A stretch of DNA of 64,000 nt, from NCBI RefSeq assembly GCF_023223525.1, contig NZ_JALPRX010000057.1:1-64000 (forward strand). The letters run 5' to 3'. The stretch's first letter is position 1; every line of letters starts with the position of its first letter. The notes below the pieces were generated by a model. The model did not search any database, was not told the origin of the DNA, and saw only the letters and a program-made list of their open reading frames with translations. Shown piece after piece: positions 28,135 to 37,360 of the stretch. The position numbers and the translations under genes were made by a program. The stretch is from Roseomonas acroporae (lineage in GTDB: Bacteria > Pseudomonadota > Alphaproteobacteria > Acetobacterales > Acetobacteraceae).

Positions 28135-30063
28135 TCAGGCCCCCGGCGCCGGGGCCGGGCTCAGCCCGCCGGGCCCGGGACCCGGGCGCGGCGCCCGGCC
28201 CGAGGTCGGCACGCTGCCGCGCCCGGCCGGCACCGGCTCGTCCGGCCGGTCGCGCACCACCGGCTCGCCGCGGATCACGTGCCGGATCTCGTCGCCCGAG
28301 AGGGTCTCCCACTCCAGCAGGCCCTTGGCCAGCAGGTGCAGCTCGTCGATGTTCTCGGAGAGGATCTGCCGGCAGCGGGCATAGGCGCCGTCGATGATCG
28401 CGCGGATCTCGCCGTCGATCGCCTGGGCCGTCGCCTCCGAGAGGTTCTTCGACTGCGTCACCGAATGGCCCAGGAACACCTCCTGGTCGTTCGAGCCGTA
28501 GGCGATCATGCCGAGCTTCTCGGACATGCCCCACTCGGTGACCATGCGCCGCGCCTGGTCGGTCGCCATCTTGATGTCGCCCGAGGCGCCGTTGGAGACC
28601 TTGTCGAGGCCGAAGATCAGCTCCTCGGCGACGCGGCCGCCCATGGCCATGGCCAGCTCCGAGAGCAGCTTGCTCTTGTGCTTGCTGTAGCGGTCGCCCT
28701 CGGGCAGCGACATGACGAGTCCGAGCGCCCGGCCGCGCGGGATGATGGTCGCCTTGTGGACCGGGTCGCACTCCGGCAGGTGCATGGCGGAGAGGGCATG
28801 GCCGGCCTCGTGATAGGCGGTCATGCGCTTCTCGTCCTCGGACATGACGAGGGAGCGGCGCTCGGCCCCCATCATCACCTTGTCCTTGGCCATCTCGAAC
28901 TCGTGCATGCCGACGGTGCGCCGCCCGGCGCGGGCGGCCAGCAGCGCGCCCTCGTTGACGAGGTTGGCGAGGTCGGCGCCCGAGAAGCCCGGCGTGCCGC
29001 GCGCGATCACCTTCGGATCGACGTCCGAGGCCAGCGGCACCTTGCGCATGTGGACCCGGAGGATCTTCTCGCGGCCGTTCACGTCCGGGTTCGGCACCAC
29101 CACCTGCCGGTCGAAGCGGCCGGGGCGCAGCAGGGCGGGGTCCAGCACGTCCGGGCGGTTGGTGGCGGCGATCAGGATGACGCCCTCGTTGGACTCGAAG
29201 CCGTCCATCTCGACGAGCATCTGGTTCAGGGTCTGCTCGCGCTCGTCGTTGCCGCCGCCGAGGCCGGCGCCGCGGTGGCGGCCCACCGCGTCGATCTCGT
29301 CGATGAAGATGATGCAGGGAGCGTTCTTCTTGCCCTGTTCGAACATGTCGCGCACGCGGCTGGCGCCGACGCCCACGAACATCTCCACGAAGTCGGAGCC
29401 GGAGATGGTGAAGAAGGGCACGTTGGCCTCGCCGGCGATGGCGCGGGCGAGCAGGGTCTTGCCGGTGCCGGGGGGGCCGACCAGCAGCACGCCCTTCGGG
29501 ATCTTGCCGCCGAGGCGCTGGAACTTCTGCGGGTCGCGCAGGAATTCCACGATCTCCTCCAGCTCCCCCTTGGCCTCGTCGATGCCGGCGACGTCCTCGA
29601 AGGTGACGCGACCGGTCTTCTCGGTCAGCAGCCGGGCGCGGGACTTGCCGAAGCCCATGGCGCGGCCGCCGCCCGACTGCATCTGGCGCATGAAGAACAC
29701 CCAGACGCCGATCAGCAGCAGCATCGGGAACCACGAGAGCAGGTAGTGGAACAGCGGATTGACGTCGCTGTCCTCGGGCTTGGCCACCACCCGGACGCCC
29801 TTCTGGGTCAGGGTCGAGACCAGGGCGGGGTCCTCGGGGGTGTAGGTGGTGAAGGTGCGCCCGTCCGAGAGCTGCCCCTGCACGGTGCGGCCCTGGATGA
29901 TCACGTCCCGCACATGGCCGGCGCCGACCTCGTTGAGGAAATCGGAATAGGCGACCTGCTGGGCGCTGGAGCGCGAATTGGTCGGCTGGAACAGGTTGAA
30001 CAGCGCCACCAGAAGCAGCGCCACGATCACCCACAGCGCCAGATTGCGGCCGAAATTGTTCAC
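28135..30063 (-). CDS. ftsH: ATP-dependent zinc metalloprotease FtsH
   Basis: Membrane-anchored AAA protease of 642 residues that degrades misfolded membrane and regulatory proteins. Two N-terminal helices ([17 protein letters not shown] and the [20 protein letters not shown] segment) flank a periplasmic domain. AAA domain: Walker A GPPGTGKT (196-203), Walker [16 protein letters not shown] and [19 protein letters not shown]. The zinc site HEAGH is at 418-422. The start is GTG at 30063, giving the family-typical [10 protein letters not shown]. The C-terminus is Pro/Ala/Gly-rich and ends inside a tandem repeat, so its last residues are probably not conserved. Confidence 0.96.
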   Translation of the reverse strand: MNNFGRNLALWVIVALLLVALFNLFQPTNSRSSAQQVAYSDFLNEVGAGHVRDVIIQGRTVQGQLSDGRTFTTYTPEDPALVSTLTQKGVRVVAKPEDSDVNPLFHYLLSWFPMLLLIGVWVFFMRQMQSGGGRAMGFGKSRARLLTEKTGRVTFEDVAGIDEAKGELEEIVEFLRDPQKFQRLGGKIPKGVLLVGPPGTGKTLLARAIAGEANVPFFTISGSDFVEMFVGVGASRVRDMFEQGKKNAPCIIFIDEIDAVGRHRGAGLGGGNDEREQTLNQMLVEMDGFESNEGVILIAATNRPDVLDPALLRPGRFDRQVVVPNPDVNGREKILRVHMRKVPLASDVDPKVIARGTPGFSGADLANLVNEGALLAARAGRRTVGMHEFEMAKDKVMMGAERRSLVMSEDEKRMTAYHEAGHALSAMHLPECDPVHKATIIPRGRALGLVMSLPEGDRYSKHKSKLLSELAMAMGGRVAEELIFGLDKVSNGASGDIKMATDQARRMVTEWGMSEKLGMIAYGSNDQEVFLGHSVTQSKNLSEATAQAIDGEIRAIIDGAYARCRQILSENIDELHLLAKGLLEWETLSGDEIRHVIRGEPVVRDRPDEPVPAGRGSVPTSGRAPRPGPGPGGLSPAPAPGA

Positions 30064-30269
30064 GTCGGTATCCCGTCTGCTTGCCGGCCGGCGGTCGGTC
30101 GTGGCGCCAGCACCCTCGCGGGCTCTCCCGGACCGGCAGGAACAAGATAGGGCGGGACGCACGTTCCTTGAATGCCCGATGGTGCGGTCCGGGCGCATTC
30201 TCTGCGGAAAACGTCCCGGCCGGATCCGGCCCGGGGCGGCGGGCGGGCGGGCGGGAGCGGCGCCGGCCC

Positions 30270-30517
30270 GTGCCGTCCCGGCCCGATGCGGCCAGGCTGG
30301 ACCGGCTCCGGAGCGTTTTCAGGCCGGGCGCACTCACCCGGCGATTCGGAAAATGCGAAGAACCAGAAGGCTGGAGCCGTTCCGGCTTGATACGGTCAGG
30401 CCGGAACGGCTCTGGAGCGGCACGCAGACCGGTTGGGACTGCGTGCCACCCCATCCCATTGTTTTCCGAGCGGATTCACGCCTCCGGGCGTAGCCGCCCT
30501 CCGGCGATCCGCTCTAG
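30270..30517. repeat. Dispersed modular repeat, copy C
   Basis: A degenerate partial b module (30270-30308) precedes hairpin a (30309-30357, GGCCGGGCG...CCGGCG with closing GCGTTTTC/GAAAATGC) and module b (about 30370-30415). Module c (30422-30470) then follows in the same orientation as copy A, and module d runs in reverse to 30517. The c-d block is the reverse complement of the d-c block in copy B. It lies in the ftsH-tilS gap; the tilS stop at 30514 falls at its end, so the repeat supplies the last codon. Confidence 0.78.
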
Positions 30518-31842
30518 GCCGCGGGCCCCGCCGCGGGGGCGAAGCGCAGGCGGAACGCCGCGCCGAGCCGCGCCGTGGGATGGTCCAGCAACGGCACCGC
30601 CACCAGCGCCGCGTCTCGCCAGACCGCCGGCAGGGTGCGCAGCACGGCGGGCGGCAGGCCGCCGGCGACGCGGCCGAGCCGCCGGTGGGCCGTCCCCAGC
30701 GGCGCCAGCCGGCAGGCCGGATCGCCCGGACCGGACTGGCGGAAGCGCCCGTCCCAGCATGCGCCGGCCACCGCCGGCACGTCGGGCCCGATCGCCGCCG
30801 CCTCGCGCAGCAGCAGCCAGACGCCGCCGGCCGGGCGCAGCAGGGCGCCGCCGAGCGTCCCGCCCTGCCCCATCCGCGCGCGCGCGAGCAGGTCCCGCAC
30901 CGCCGTCACGGCCGGGGCGTGCGCCGCGCCGGCCACGGTGCGCAGCAGCGCCCGCAGCGCCGCCACCGCCACCGGATCCGTCCCGAGCGCCGCGGGATCG
31001 AGCCGGCAGAAGCCTTCCGGCCGGATCTCCGCGGCCAGCGCCAGCCGCTCGGCCAGCGCCGCCTCGGTGCGCCCGCGCCGCCGGGCGAAGGCGAGCGCCG
31101 CCTCGGCCAGCGCCGTGCCGCCGCCCCCGGCCAGGGCGGCACGCAGCCGGGCGCGGGCGAAGCGCGGATCGTCGTTGGAAGGGTCGCGCACCGGCAGCAG
31201 CCCGGCGGCGGCGACCGTCGCTTCCAGCCGCGTCCGAGGCACGCCGAGCAGCGGCCGCAGCACCAGCGCCGCCCCCGCCGACCGCCAGGGCGCCATGCCG
31301 GCGAGGCCGGTCCCGCCGCTGCCGCGCAGGGCCCGGAACAGCACCGTCTCCGCCTGGTCGTCGCGCTGGTGGCCCAGCAGCAGCCAGGGGATCCCCGCCT
31401 CCCGGCAGGCTTCGAGCAGCGCCGCGTGCCGCGCCGCCCGCGCCCGCTCCTGCAATGCCGGGCCGGGCGGCAGGCCGAGGCGCAGCAGGCGCGACGCGAT
31501 GCCGCGTCCGGCCAGGGCCGCGACCACGCCGGCCGCCTCGGCGGCGCTTTCCGGCCGCAGCCCGTGGTCCGCGACCAGCGCCAGCAGCGTCCCGCCGCGC
31601 GACCGAACCCAGTCATGCGCCAGCAGCGCCAGGGCCAGGCTGTCCGGCCCACCCGACACCCCGGCGGCGAGGCGCGGCGTCCAGGCCGCCGTCGCGTCCG
31701 GCCAGGGCGTCGGCGCGCAGCCCCGCATCAGCGCGGCGAATTCGGCCGCGCCCAACGGCCCGCCCAACGGCCCGCCCACTGGCCCGTCGGACGGGCCGGC
31801 GCCGGTCGGGTCAGCGGCAGCTCGCCCGCTGCCTGGCGGCAT
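30514..31842 (-). CDS. tilS: tRNA(Ile)-lysidine synthase
   Basis: Modifies cytidine 34 of tRNA-Ile2 to lysidine so that it reads AUA. ATP-pyrophosphatase P-loop SGGPDS is at 63-68, followed by DHGLRPES and the conserved LLGHQRDDQAETVLFRALRGSG. The C-terminal part is poorly conserved. 442 residues with a loose N-terminal start: the frame begins inside cpoB (31-base overlap), and the first 35 residues are Gly/Pro repeats (GGPLGGPLG), so translation may really begin at a downstream GTG/ATG (for example ATG at residue 39). Neighbours cpoB and ftsH match the conserved order. Confidence 0.9.
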   Translation of the reverse strand: MPPGSGRAAADPTGAGPSDGPVGGPLGGPLGAAEFAALMRGCAPTPWPDATAAWTPRLAAGVSGGPDSLALALLAHDWVRSRGGTLLALVADHGLRPESAAEAAGVVAALAGRGIASRLLRLGLPPGPALQERARAARHAALLEACREAGIPWLLLGHQRDDQAETVLFRALRGSGGTGLAGMAPWRSAGAALVLRPLLGVPRTRLEATVAAAGLLPVRDPSNDDPRFARARLRAALAGGGGTALAEAALAFARRRGRTEAALAERLALAAEIRPEGFCRLDPAALGTDPVAVAALRALLRTVAGAAHAPAVTAVRDLLARARMGQGGTLGGALLRPAGGVWLLLREAAAIGPDVPAVAGACWDGRFRQSGPGDPACRLAPLGTAHRRLGRVAGGLPPAVLRTLPAVWRDAALVAVPLLDHPTARLGAAFRLRFAPAAGPAA

Positions 31843-32773
31843 TGGCCTGCTGCGCCTGCGCCCCGCCGAGGCGCGGGAATTCGGTCCGGAGCTGGTCGAG
31901 CGTGTCGCACGCCTCGCGCCGGGCGCCGAGGCCGATGAAGGAATTGGCCAGCCCGAGCAGCGCGTCCGGCGCCCGCGAGCCCTGCCGGTTGCGGCGATAG
32001 GCGTCGTCGAAGGAGACGGCGGCCGCCTGGTAGTTGCGCTGGCCGAACTGCGCCTCGGCGAGCAGCAGCTGCGCGTCGGCGCTGCGCGGGCCGCGGCTCA
32101 TCGCCTCGCGCGCCGCCGCCTCGGCCGCCGTGTAGTCGCCGCGTCCGAGCGCCGCGCGGCCATCGGCGATCGCGCGCTCGGGCGTGCGGGGCGGGGGCGC
32201 GCCGAGAGAGGTGCCGGGGGAAGCAGCGGCCGCGGGCGGCGCGGCGGGCGGGGCCTCGCGCGGCGGCGCGGCCGGCGGGCGAGCATCCGGGCGGGCATCG
32301 CCACCCCGGCCCTCGATCTGGCCGAGGCGGTAGTCCATGTCGCCCTGCAGCTTCTCGACCGCCTGCTGCAATTGCCGGTTGCGGTACTCGGCCTCCTCGG
32401 CGCGGCCGCGCAGGCGCCGCACCTCCTCCTCCAACTGCCCGACCCGCTCCAGCAGCTGGCCGACGATCTCGCCGGCATTGCCGCCGGGGGCGGGACGGTA
32501 GCCGGGCGCCGGCATCGGCGCGCCGCCGCCACCGCCGCTGCGGCGGAGCTGCTCCATCTCCTGGCGGAGCTGCAGGAGCTGGTTCTGCAGCGCGATGCCC
32601 TCGCGCGATTCCATCTGCGCCCGCGCCGCCGGCGCCACGGCCAGCGACGCGGCCAGGGCCAGGGCGACGGCCAGGGAACGGGCGGGCGGGCGCACGGGCG
32701 GCTGCGCCGGGGCTCGGGGCGCGCCGGCCGGCGGGCGGGTCGGCGCGTGGGGCGGGGTTCGGTCGGTCGGCAT
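31811..32773 (-). CDS. cpoB: Cell division coordinator CpoB (YbgF)
   Basis: Periplasmic TPR protein of 320 residues that links peptidoglycan synthesis with Tol-Pal constriction. After a charged N-terminus, the signal-like stretch LAVALALAASLAVAPAARAQ is followed by a coiled coil (MESREGIALQNQLLQLRQEMEQLRR and a second at EEEVRRLRGRAEEAEYRNRQLQQAVEKL). A Pro/Ala linker leads to TPR repeats (residues about 200-315). The GGAGAA ahead of the ATG at 32773 supports the start. Last gene of the tol-pal set; tilS overlaps its end. Confidence 0.9.
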   Translation of the reverse strand: MPTDRTPPHAPTRPPAGAPRAPAQPPVRPPARSLAVALALAASLAVAPAARAQMESREGIALQNQLLQLRQEMEQLRRSGGGGGAPMPAPGYRPAPGGNAGEIVGQLLERVGQLEEEVRRLRGRAEEAEYRNRQLQQAVEKLQGDMDYRLGQIEGRGGDARPDARPPAAPPREAPPAAPPAAAASPGTSLGAPPPRTPERAIADGRAALGRGDYTAAEAAAREAMSRGPRSADAQLLLAEAQFGQRNYQAAAVSFDDAYRRNRQGSRAPDALLGLANSFIGLGARREACDTLDQLRTEFPRLGGAQAQQANAARQRASCR

Positions 32774-33074
32774 CGGGCGCGTCGTTCTCCGGCGGTCGGG
32801 CCGGGGGCGGCGGGCGCGCACCGGCGGGAATTCGCGACGGGGGCACCCGGGGGGCGGGCACCCCGCCGAGGCGTCCCGGCGCACGGCGTATCCCCGGGGC
32901 AGGTCCCGCCGGGGAACGGTGCCGCGCGGGAGGCCGTCCCGCGGGGCACGGCCCGGCCGCCGCGGCCGGGAGGGCGGCGGCAGCCGGGAAGGCGGGGCCG
33001 GGGCGGCCCTCACGGCCGTCGCGGCAGGCCGTCCACGTGGCGGCCGGCGGAACTCCCGCCGCCCGCCCGGCGGA
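32774..33074. other. Gap between pal and cpoB
   Basis: 301 noncoding bases of very high GC. Several Gly/Arg open frames cross it but none looks like protein. Nothing resembling a promoter, hairpin or repeat stood out. Confidence 0.35.
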
Positions 33075-33581
33075 TCAGCGGACCACCGTCACCGCGCGGC
33101 GGTTCTGCGCGTAGTCCTCCTCGGTGGAGCCCAGCGCCGCCGGGCGGTCCTTGCCGTAGGAGATGGTGCTGATGCGCGAGCCGGCGGCGCCCGAGGCCAC
33201 CAGCACGTCGCGCGCGGCGTTGGCGCGGCGCTGGCCGAGGGCGAGGTTGTACTCGCGCGTGCCGCGCTCGTCGGTATGGCCCTCGACCGTCACCGTCACC
33301 TGCGGGTAGCGGCCGAGCCAGCCGGCCTGCCGCTCCAGCACCGGGCGCTGGTCGCCGCGCACCGAGGAACTGTCGAAGTCGAAGAAGACGCGGTCGCCGA
33401 CATTGGCGACGAGGTCCTCCTGGCTGCCCGGCCGCGGCCCCGCGACGCTGCCGGCACCGCCCGCCGCGCCGGCACCGGTGGCGGCGGCGCTGCCGTCGGT
33501 GTCGTTGCTGCTGCAGGCGGCGAGCAGCGCGGCCGCACCGATCACGGCGGCGCGCGACGCGACCAGGAACTTGCTGGACAT
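33075..33581 (-). CDS. pal: Peptidoglycan-associated lipoprotein Pal
   Basis: Outer-membrane lipoprotein of 168 residues that holds the outer membrane to the wall with TolB. Signal peptide ends in lipobox LLAAC with acylated Cys23 (followed by SSND). A Ser/Ala/Gly linker precedes an OmpA-type peptidoglycan-binding domain: FFDFDSSSVRGDQRPVL, VTVEGHTDERGTREYNLALGQRRA and the C-terminal NRRAVTVVR. GGAAGGAT precedes the ATG. The arrangement is tolB-pal-cpoB, but unusually long gaps (411 and 301 bases) suggest pal has its own promoter. Confidence 0.95.
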   Translation of the reverse strand: MSSKFLVASRAAVIGAAALLAACSSNDTDGSAAATGAGAAGGAGSVAGPRPGSQEDLVANVGDRVFFDFDSSSVRGDQRPVLERQAGWLGRYPQVTVTVEGHTDERGTREYNLALGQRRANAARDVLVASGAAGSRISTISYGKDRPAALGSTEEDYAQNRRAVTVVR

Positions 33582-33992
33582 CTACTGATCCTTCCGAGTG
33601 GGGGGAGCGCCGGTCGGCGGTCCGCAAGGAATGGCGCCGGGCGCGTTACAGCCGCCCCCGGACAGGGTCAAGTTGAAGGCGTTGCATGCAAGACCGCCAT
33701 GCGGCGCATCCGTGTCCGGCGATGGCCGTGGCCCGAGCCGTGCACGCACGCGCCAACGCGGCGACGTCCCTCCCTTCCGGGCATCGGGGCTTCCGCCCCG
33801 ACCCCACTCATCCCGTCCCGGCGACCAGCCGGCGGGCGCGGCCCCCGAAGCCCCGGCACGGACCGGGCCGGCCCGGCCGCCGGGACGCGCCGGTCCGTCC
33901 GGCACCGGGAAGCGGGCCCGGCGAGCCTCGTTCCGCCACGGCACCGCGCGGCGGGCGGGCATCCGCGAGGGACGGCGCCCCTCCCCGTCGCC
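33582..33992. other. Gap between tolB and pal
   Basis: 411 noncoding bases. Apart from the candidate promoter and palindrome annotated separately, I see no repeat or gene. In many relatives this gap is much shorter. Confidence 0.4.
33642..33671 (-). promoter_or_regulatory. Possible pal promoter
   Basis: On the minus strand: TTGACC (33671-33666), 18-base spacer, TAACGC (33647-33642), about 60 bases ahead of pal. The -35 is close to consensus, the -10 is poor. The large gap to tolB supports an internal promoter. A 10-bp palindrome TTGCATGCAA lies just upstream at 33682-33691. Confidence 0.3.
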
Positions 33993-35369
33993 TCAGGACA
34001 GCAGCGGCGACCAGGCGGGATCGGAGGCGTCCCCCGGCGTCGGCACCGGCCGCTCGTTGAAGCCGGCGATGTCGATCGAGGAGATGCGCGAGGAGTAGCC
34101 GCTGCCGCGCGAATCCCGCGCCTGGCTCTCGCGGAAGAACATCAGCACGCGGCCGTTGGGCGCGAAGGTCGGGCCCTCCATGCTCCAGCCTTCCGTCAGG
34201 ATGCGCTCGCCGCCGCCGTCGGGACGCATCACGCCGATCGCGAAGGAGGAGCCGGACATGCGGGTGAAGGCGATCAGGTCGCCGCGCGGCGACCAGACCG
34301 GCGTCGCGTAGCGGCCACGGCCGAAGGAGATGCGGTTGGCGGCGCCGCCCGAGGCGCTCATCACGTAGAGCTGCTGGTCGCCGGAGCGGTCCGAGTTGAA
34401 CACGATCTGCGAGCCGTCCGGGCTGTAGCAGGGCGAGACGTCGATCGAGCTGCCCGAGGTGAGCTGGCGCATCGAGCGCGAGCCGATGCCGACGGAGTAG
34501 ATGTTGGCCGAGCCGCCGCGCGTGGAGGAGAGCACCACCGAGGAGCCGTCCGGCGAGAAGCGCGGCGAGAGCGTCATGCCGGGGAAGGAGCCGAGCACCT
34601 CCTGCCGGCCGCTGTCGATGTCGAGGATGTAGACCTGCGGCTGCGCGTTCTGCTGGTAGCTCATGAACACGACGCGGTTGGCCGTCGGGTGGAAGCGCGG
34701 CGTCAGCGCGGCGTTGCGGCCGTCGGTCAGCATGCGGTTGTTGGCGCCGTCCTGGTCCATGATGGCCAGCCGCCGGGTGCGGCGGTCGCGCGGGCCGCTC
34801 TCGGCGACGTAGACGACGCGCGTGTCGAAGTAGCCCTTCTCGCCGAGCATGCGCTCGTAGATCACGTCCGAGATCAGGTGGCCGATGCGGCGCCAGTTGG
34901 CGGCGGGGGCGGTGAAGGCGGTGCCCTGGAGCTGCTGGCCGGAGAGCACGTCCCAGAGCCGGAACTCGACGCGCAGGTTGCCGCCGGACTGCTCCACGCG
35001 GCCGGTGGTCAGCCCCTGCGCGCCGAGCGGGCGCCAGTCCTCGAAGCGCGGCGTCTGCGCCGCGGCCTCGGCGGTCTGGATGAAGGCGGCGCGGTCCACC
35101 GGGCGGAACAGGCCGGAATTGCGCAGGTTGTTGGTCACCACCTCGGCGATCTGCGCGCCCATGCCGCCGCCGGCGAAGTCGGGGATGGCGACCGGGATCG
35201 GGTTGGTGCGGGCGCGGTTGATGTCGATCACCGGCCCGGAGCCGGCGGCGGCCTGCGCGAAGGCGGGGAGCGGGCGGGCCAGGATGCCGGGCACGACGAG
35301 CCCTGCGCCGAGGCCGAGCAGCGCCGCGCGGCGGGAGGTGAGGTTTTCGTTGTTGGATCGGGCTGGCAT
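33993..35369 (-). CDS. tolB: Tol-Pal system protein TolB
   Basis: Periplasmic beta-propeller of 458 residues linking Pal to the inner-membrane TolQRA complex. An N-terminal twin-arginine signal (SRRAALLGLGAGLVVPGILARPLPAFAQ) is followed by the N domain (DINRARTNPIPVAIPDF, RNSGLFRPVDRAAFIQ) and six-bladed propeller with TolB repeats (SPDGSSVVLSSTRGGSANIY, SPDGSQIVFNSDRSGDQQLYVM, SPRGDLIAFTRMSG). ATG overlaps the tolA stop by one base. The frame is open upstream for 960 codons, an effect of GC content, not a longer gene. Confidence 0.94.
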   Translation of the reverse strand: MPARSNNENLTSRRAALLGLGAGLVVPGILARPLPAFAQAAAGSGPVIDINRARTNPIPVAIPDFAGGGMGAQIAEVVTNNLRNSGLFRPVDRAAFIQTAEAAAQTPRFEDWRPLGAQGLTTGRVEQSGGNLRVEFRLWDVLSGQQLQGTAFTAPAANWRRIGHLISDVIYERMLGEKGYFDTRVVYVAESGPRDRRTRRLAIMDQDGANNRMLTDGRNAALTPRFHPTANRVVFMSYQQNAQPQVYILDIDSGRQEVLGSFPGMTLSPRFSPDGSSVVLSSTRGGSANIYSVGIGSRSMRQLTSGSSIDVSPCYSPDGSQIVFNSDRSGDQQLYVMSASGGAANRISFGRGRYATPVWSPRGDLIAFTRMSGSSFAIGVMRPDGGGERILTEGWSMEGPTFAPNGRVLMFFRESQARDSRGSGYSSRISSIDIAGFNERPVPTPGDASDPAWSPLLS

Positions 35370-36679
35370 TATCGGATCAGACCTCTCGGGCTGAAGCGGA
35401 AGGTGGCGTTGCGAAGCGTCTCCAGCTTCTCGCGCGGCACCCGCAGCGGATTGCATTGCGGCGAGAGCAGGGCGGCGCGGGCGCGGTCGAACACGGCGCG
35501 CGCCAGCGGGCTGCTGGGGTAGCCGCCCACCGGGCGCACCGCGCGCACCACGCCGTTGGCGTCGATGTCGGCACGCATCTCCACCGTCACCTGGTCGATG
35601 CCGAGCGCGCCGGAATCGATGCTCCAGCACTCGGAGATCTGGTCGGCGATGCCGCGTATCTCGCCGGCGGTCAGCGCCGCCGTGCCGGTGGGCGTGCCGC
35701 CGCTGGCCTGCGGCGCGCCGCCGGCCGGCGCCCCGGCGCGGCGCGGCGCCTCGCCCTGCTGCGCCTGGCGCAGCCGCTCCAGCGTGTTGAGCACGGAGGA
35801 GGAGCGTTCCTGCGGCCGGGCCACGGCGGGGGTCTGCCCGGTGCCCGGCGTCTGCGCCGGGTTCGGGTTCTGCACCGGCGGCGGCGGGTGCGGGATCGGG
35901 TTCGGTGCCGGGCGCGCCGAGGGAGGCTGGGTCGCCGGCTGCGCCGCGGGCGGCGTCGGGGCGTGGCGCGCCTGGGGCTGCGGCGGGCTCGGCGGCGTCG
36001 GGCGCGCCTGCGGCTGCGGCGGCGTATGGGGCTGCGGCGGCGCGGGCGTCGGCCGCGGCGGCACCGGGGTCGGCCGCGGCGGCGTGGGCGCGGGCGGCGC
36101 CACCGGACGCGGCGGCACCGGCGTCGGCGTGGGGGCCGGCGGGGGCGGCGCGGGGCGCGGCGGGGCGGGCTGCGGCGGCGTCGGCCGAGGCGGGGCAGGC
36201 TGGGGCGGGGCAGGCTGGGGCGGGGCAGGCTGGGGCGGCGCCGGCTCGGGCGGCGGCGGCTGCACCGGCGGCACCGGCAGCGGCGGGCTCGGCACCGGCG
36301 GCGTCGGCGCGGGCGGCGCGGGGGTGGGCGGCGCGGGCGGCGCCGCGTGCGCGGGCGGGGGCGGCGGGGGGGGCGGGCTCGGCGCGGGCGGCAGGGGCAG
36401 CTGCTCCTGCTGCGTCGGGGCGGCGGGGCGCGAGGTGTCGGCGCGCTCCGGCGTCGGCGCCGGGCGCTCGCCGCGCGCCTCCTGCGCCTGCTCGGGCGAG
36501 ACCAGCTCGACGCTGATCCCCTGCTCCTCCGGCTCCTCCACCTTGCGCGGCGTCAGGTTGAGCAGCAGCAGCAGCAGCGCCAGCAGGTGCAGCCCGCCCG
36601 AGACGTAGCCCCAGCCGCGCAGGTCGCGCGGCGGCCGCAGCCAGGACGGGCCGATGCCGGGGACGGGCTGGAGCTGCAC
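35369..36679 (-). CDS. tolA: TolA with a long polyproline central region
   Basis: Inner-membrane energy-transducing protein of 436 residues. The N-terminal helix GGLHLLALLLLLLNLTPRKVEEPEEQ leads to a periplasmic stalk. In place of the alpha-helical KAA repeats of enteric TolA, residues about 80-275 are mostly Pro/Ala/Gln (PPQPAPPQPAPP, PPRPTPVPPRP). A C-terminal TonB/TolA-like domain follows (GEIRGIADQISECWSIDSGA, VTVEMRADIDANGVVRAV, AVFDRARAALLSPQCNPL). Belongs with tolR (18 bases before) and tolB. The polyproline stretch should form an extended rod. Confidence 0.9.
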   Translation of the reverse strand: MQLQPVPGIGPSWLRPPRDLRGWGYVSGGLHLLALLLLLLNLTPRKVEEPEEQGISVELVSPEQAQEARGERPAPTPERADTSRPAAPTQQEQLPLPPAPSPPPPPPPPAHAAPPAPPTPAPPAPTPPVPSPPLPVPPVQPPPPEPAPPQPAPPQPAPPQPAPPRPTPPQPAPPRPAPPPPAPTPTPVPPRPVAPPAPTPPRPTPVPPRPTPAPPQPHTPPQPQARPTPPSPPQPQARHAPTPPAAQPATQPPSARPAPNPIPHPPPPVQNPNPAQTPGTGQTPAVARPQERSSSVLNTLERLRQAQQGEAPRRAGAPAGGAPQASGGTPTGTAALTAGEIRGIADQISECWSIDSGALGIDQVTVEMRADIDANGVVRAVRPVGGYPSSPLARAVFDRARAALLSPQCNPLRVPREKLETLRNATFRFSPRGLIR

Positions 36680-36697
36680 CGTGGCCGCCTCCGCGCC

Positions 36698-37321
36698 TCA
36701 GCCGCGCGGCGCCGCGCCGGGACGACCGCCCGGAGGGTTCTGGGGAGCGTTCTGGGGAGCGCTTTGGGGCGCCGGGCCCGGGGTGGCGGGCCGGGTGCCG
36801 GCCGGGGGCGCGCCGGGGCGGGCCGGGCCGGCGGCGGGCGCGCCGCCGGGGCGGGCGGCCGGCTGCTCGGCCAGCAGCGCCACGCGGTTGAAGCCGGCCG
36901 AGGAGATCATGCCCATCACCTCCATCACGCGGCCGTAGGAGATGGCGCGGTCGCCGCGCACGAAGATCCGCCGCTGCTCGGCGGGCGCCCCCTGGCCGGC
37001 GGCGGCGGACTGGTTCTGCGCCCCGGCGATGGCCTGCAGGCGCGGCACCAGCTCGGCCTCCGGCACCTCGGTGTCGCCGATGAAGAGGTTGCCCTCGGGG
37101 TTCACCGTGACGGTGATCGGCTCGTTGTCCTGGTTGAGCGGCTGCGCCGAGGTGCGCGGCAGGTCGACCGGCACGCCCGAGGTCATCAGCGGCGCCGCCA
37201 CCATGAAGATGATGAGCAGCACCAGCATCACGTCCACCATGGGCGTGACGTTGATCTCGGCGAGCGGCCGGTAGCGGCCGCGACCGCTCCCGCGCGTGCG
37301 CCCCTGCAGCGAAGCGGCCAT
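36698..37321 (-). CDS. tolR: Tol-Pal proton channel subunit TolR
   Basis: ExbD/TolR protein (207 residues; usual length about 140-150). N-terminus RYRPLAEINVTPMVDVMLVLLIIFMVAAP carries the channel helix with its essential aspartate (Asp30 in MVDVML). The periplasmic domain follows, with VTVNPEGNLFIGDTEV and FVRGDRAISYGRVMEVM. A 55-residue Pro/Gly/Ala C-terminal tail is extra compared with the family. The tail may be a flexible wall-contacting extension. Works with TolQ to use proton-motive force. Confidence 0.92.
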   Translation of the reverse strand: MAASLQGRTRGSGRGRYRPLAEINVTPMVDVMLVLLIIFMVAAPLMTSGVPVDLPRTSAQPLNQDNEPITVTVNPEGNLFIGDTEVPEAELVPRLQAIAGAQNQSAAAGQGAPAEQRRIFVRGDRAISYGRVMEVMGMISSAGFNRVALLAEQPAARPGGAPAAGPARPGAPPAGTRPATPGPAPQSAPQNAPQNPPGGRPGAAPRG

Positions 37322-37360
37322 GGCCCGGCTTCCCCTCTGTCCTCTTTCCCTGGCCCTGCC

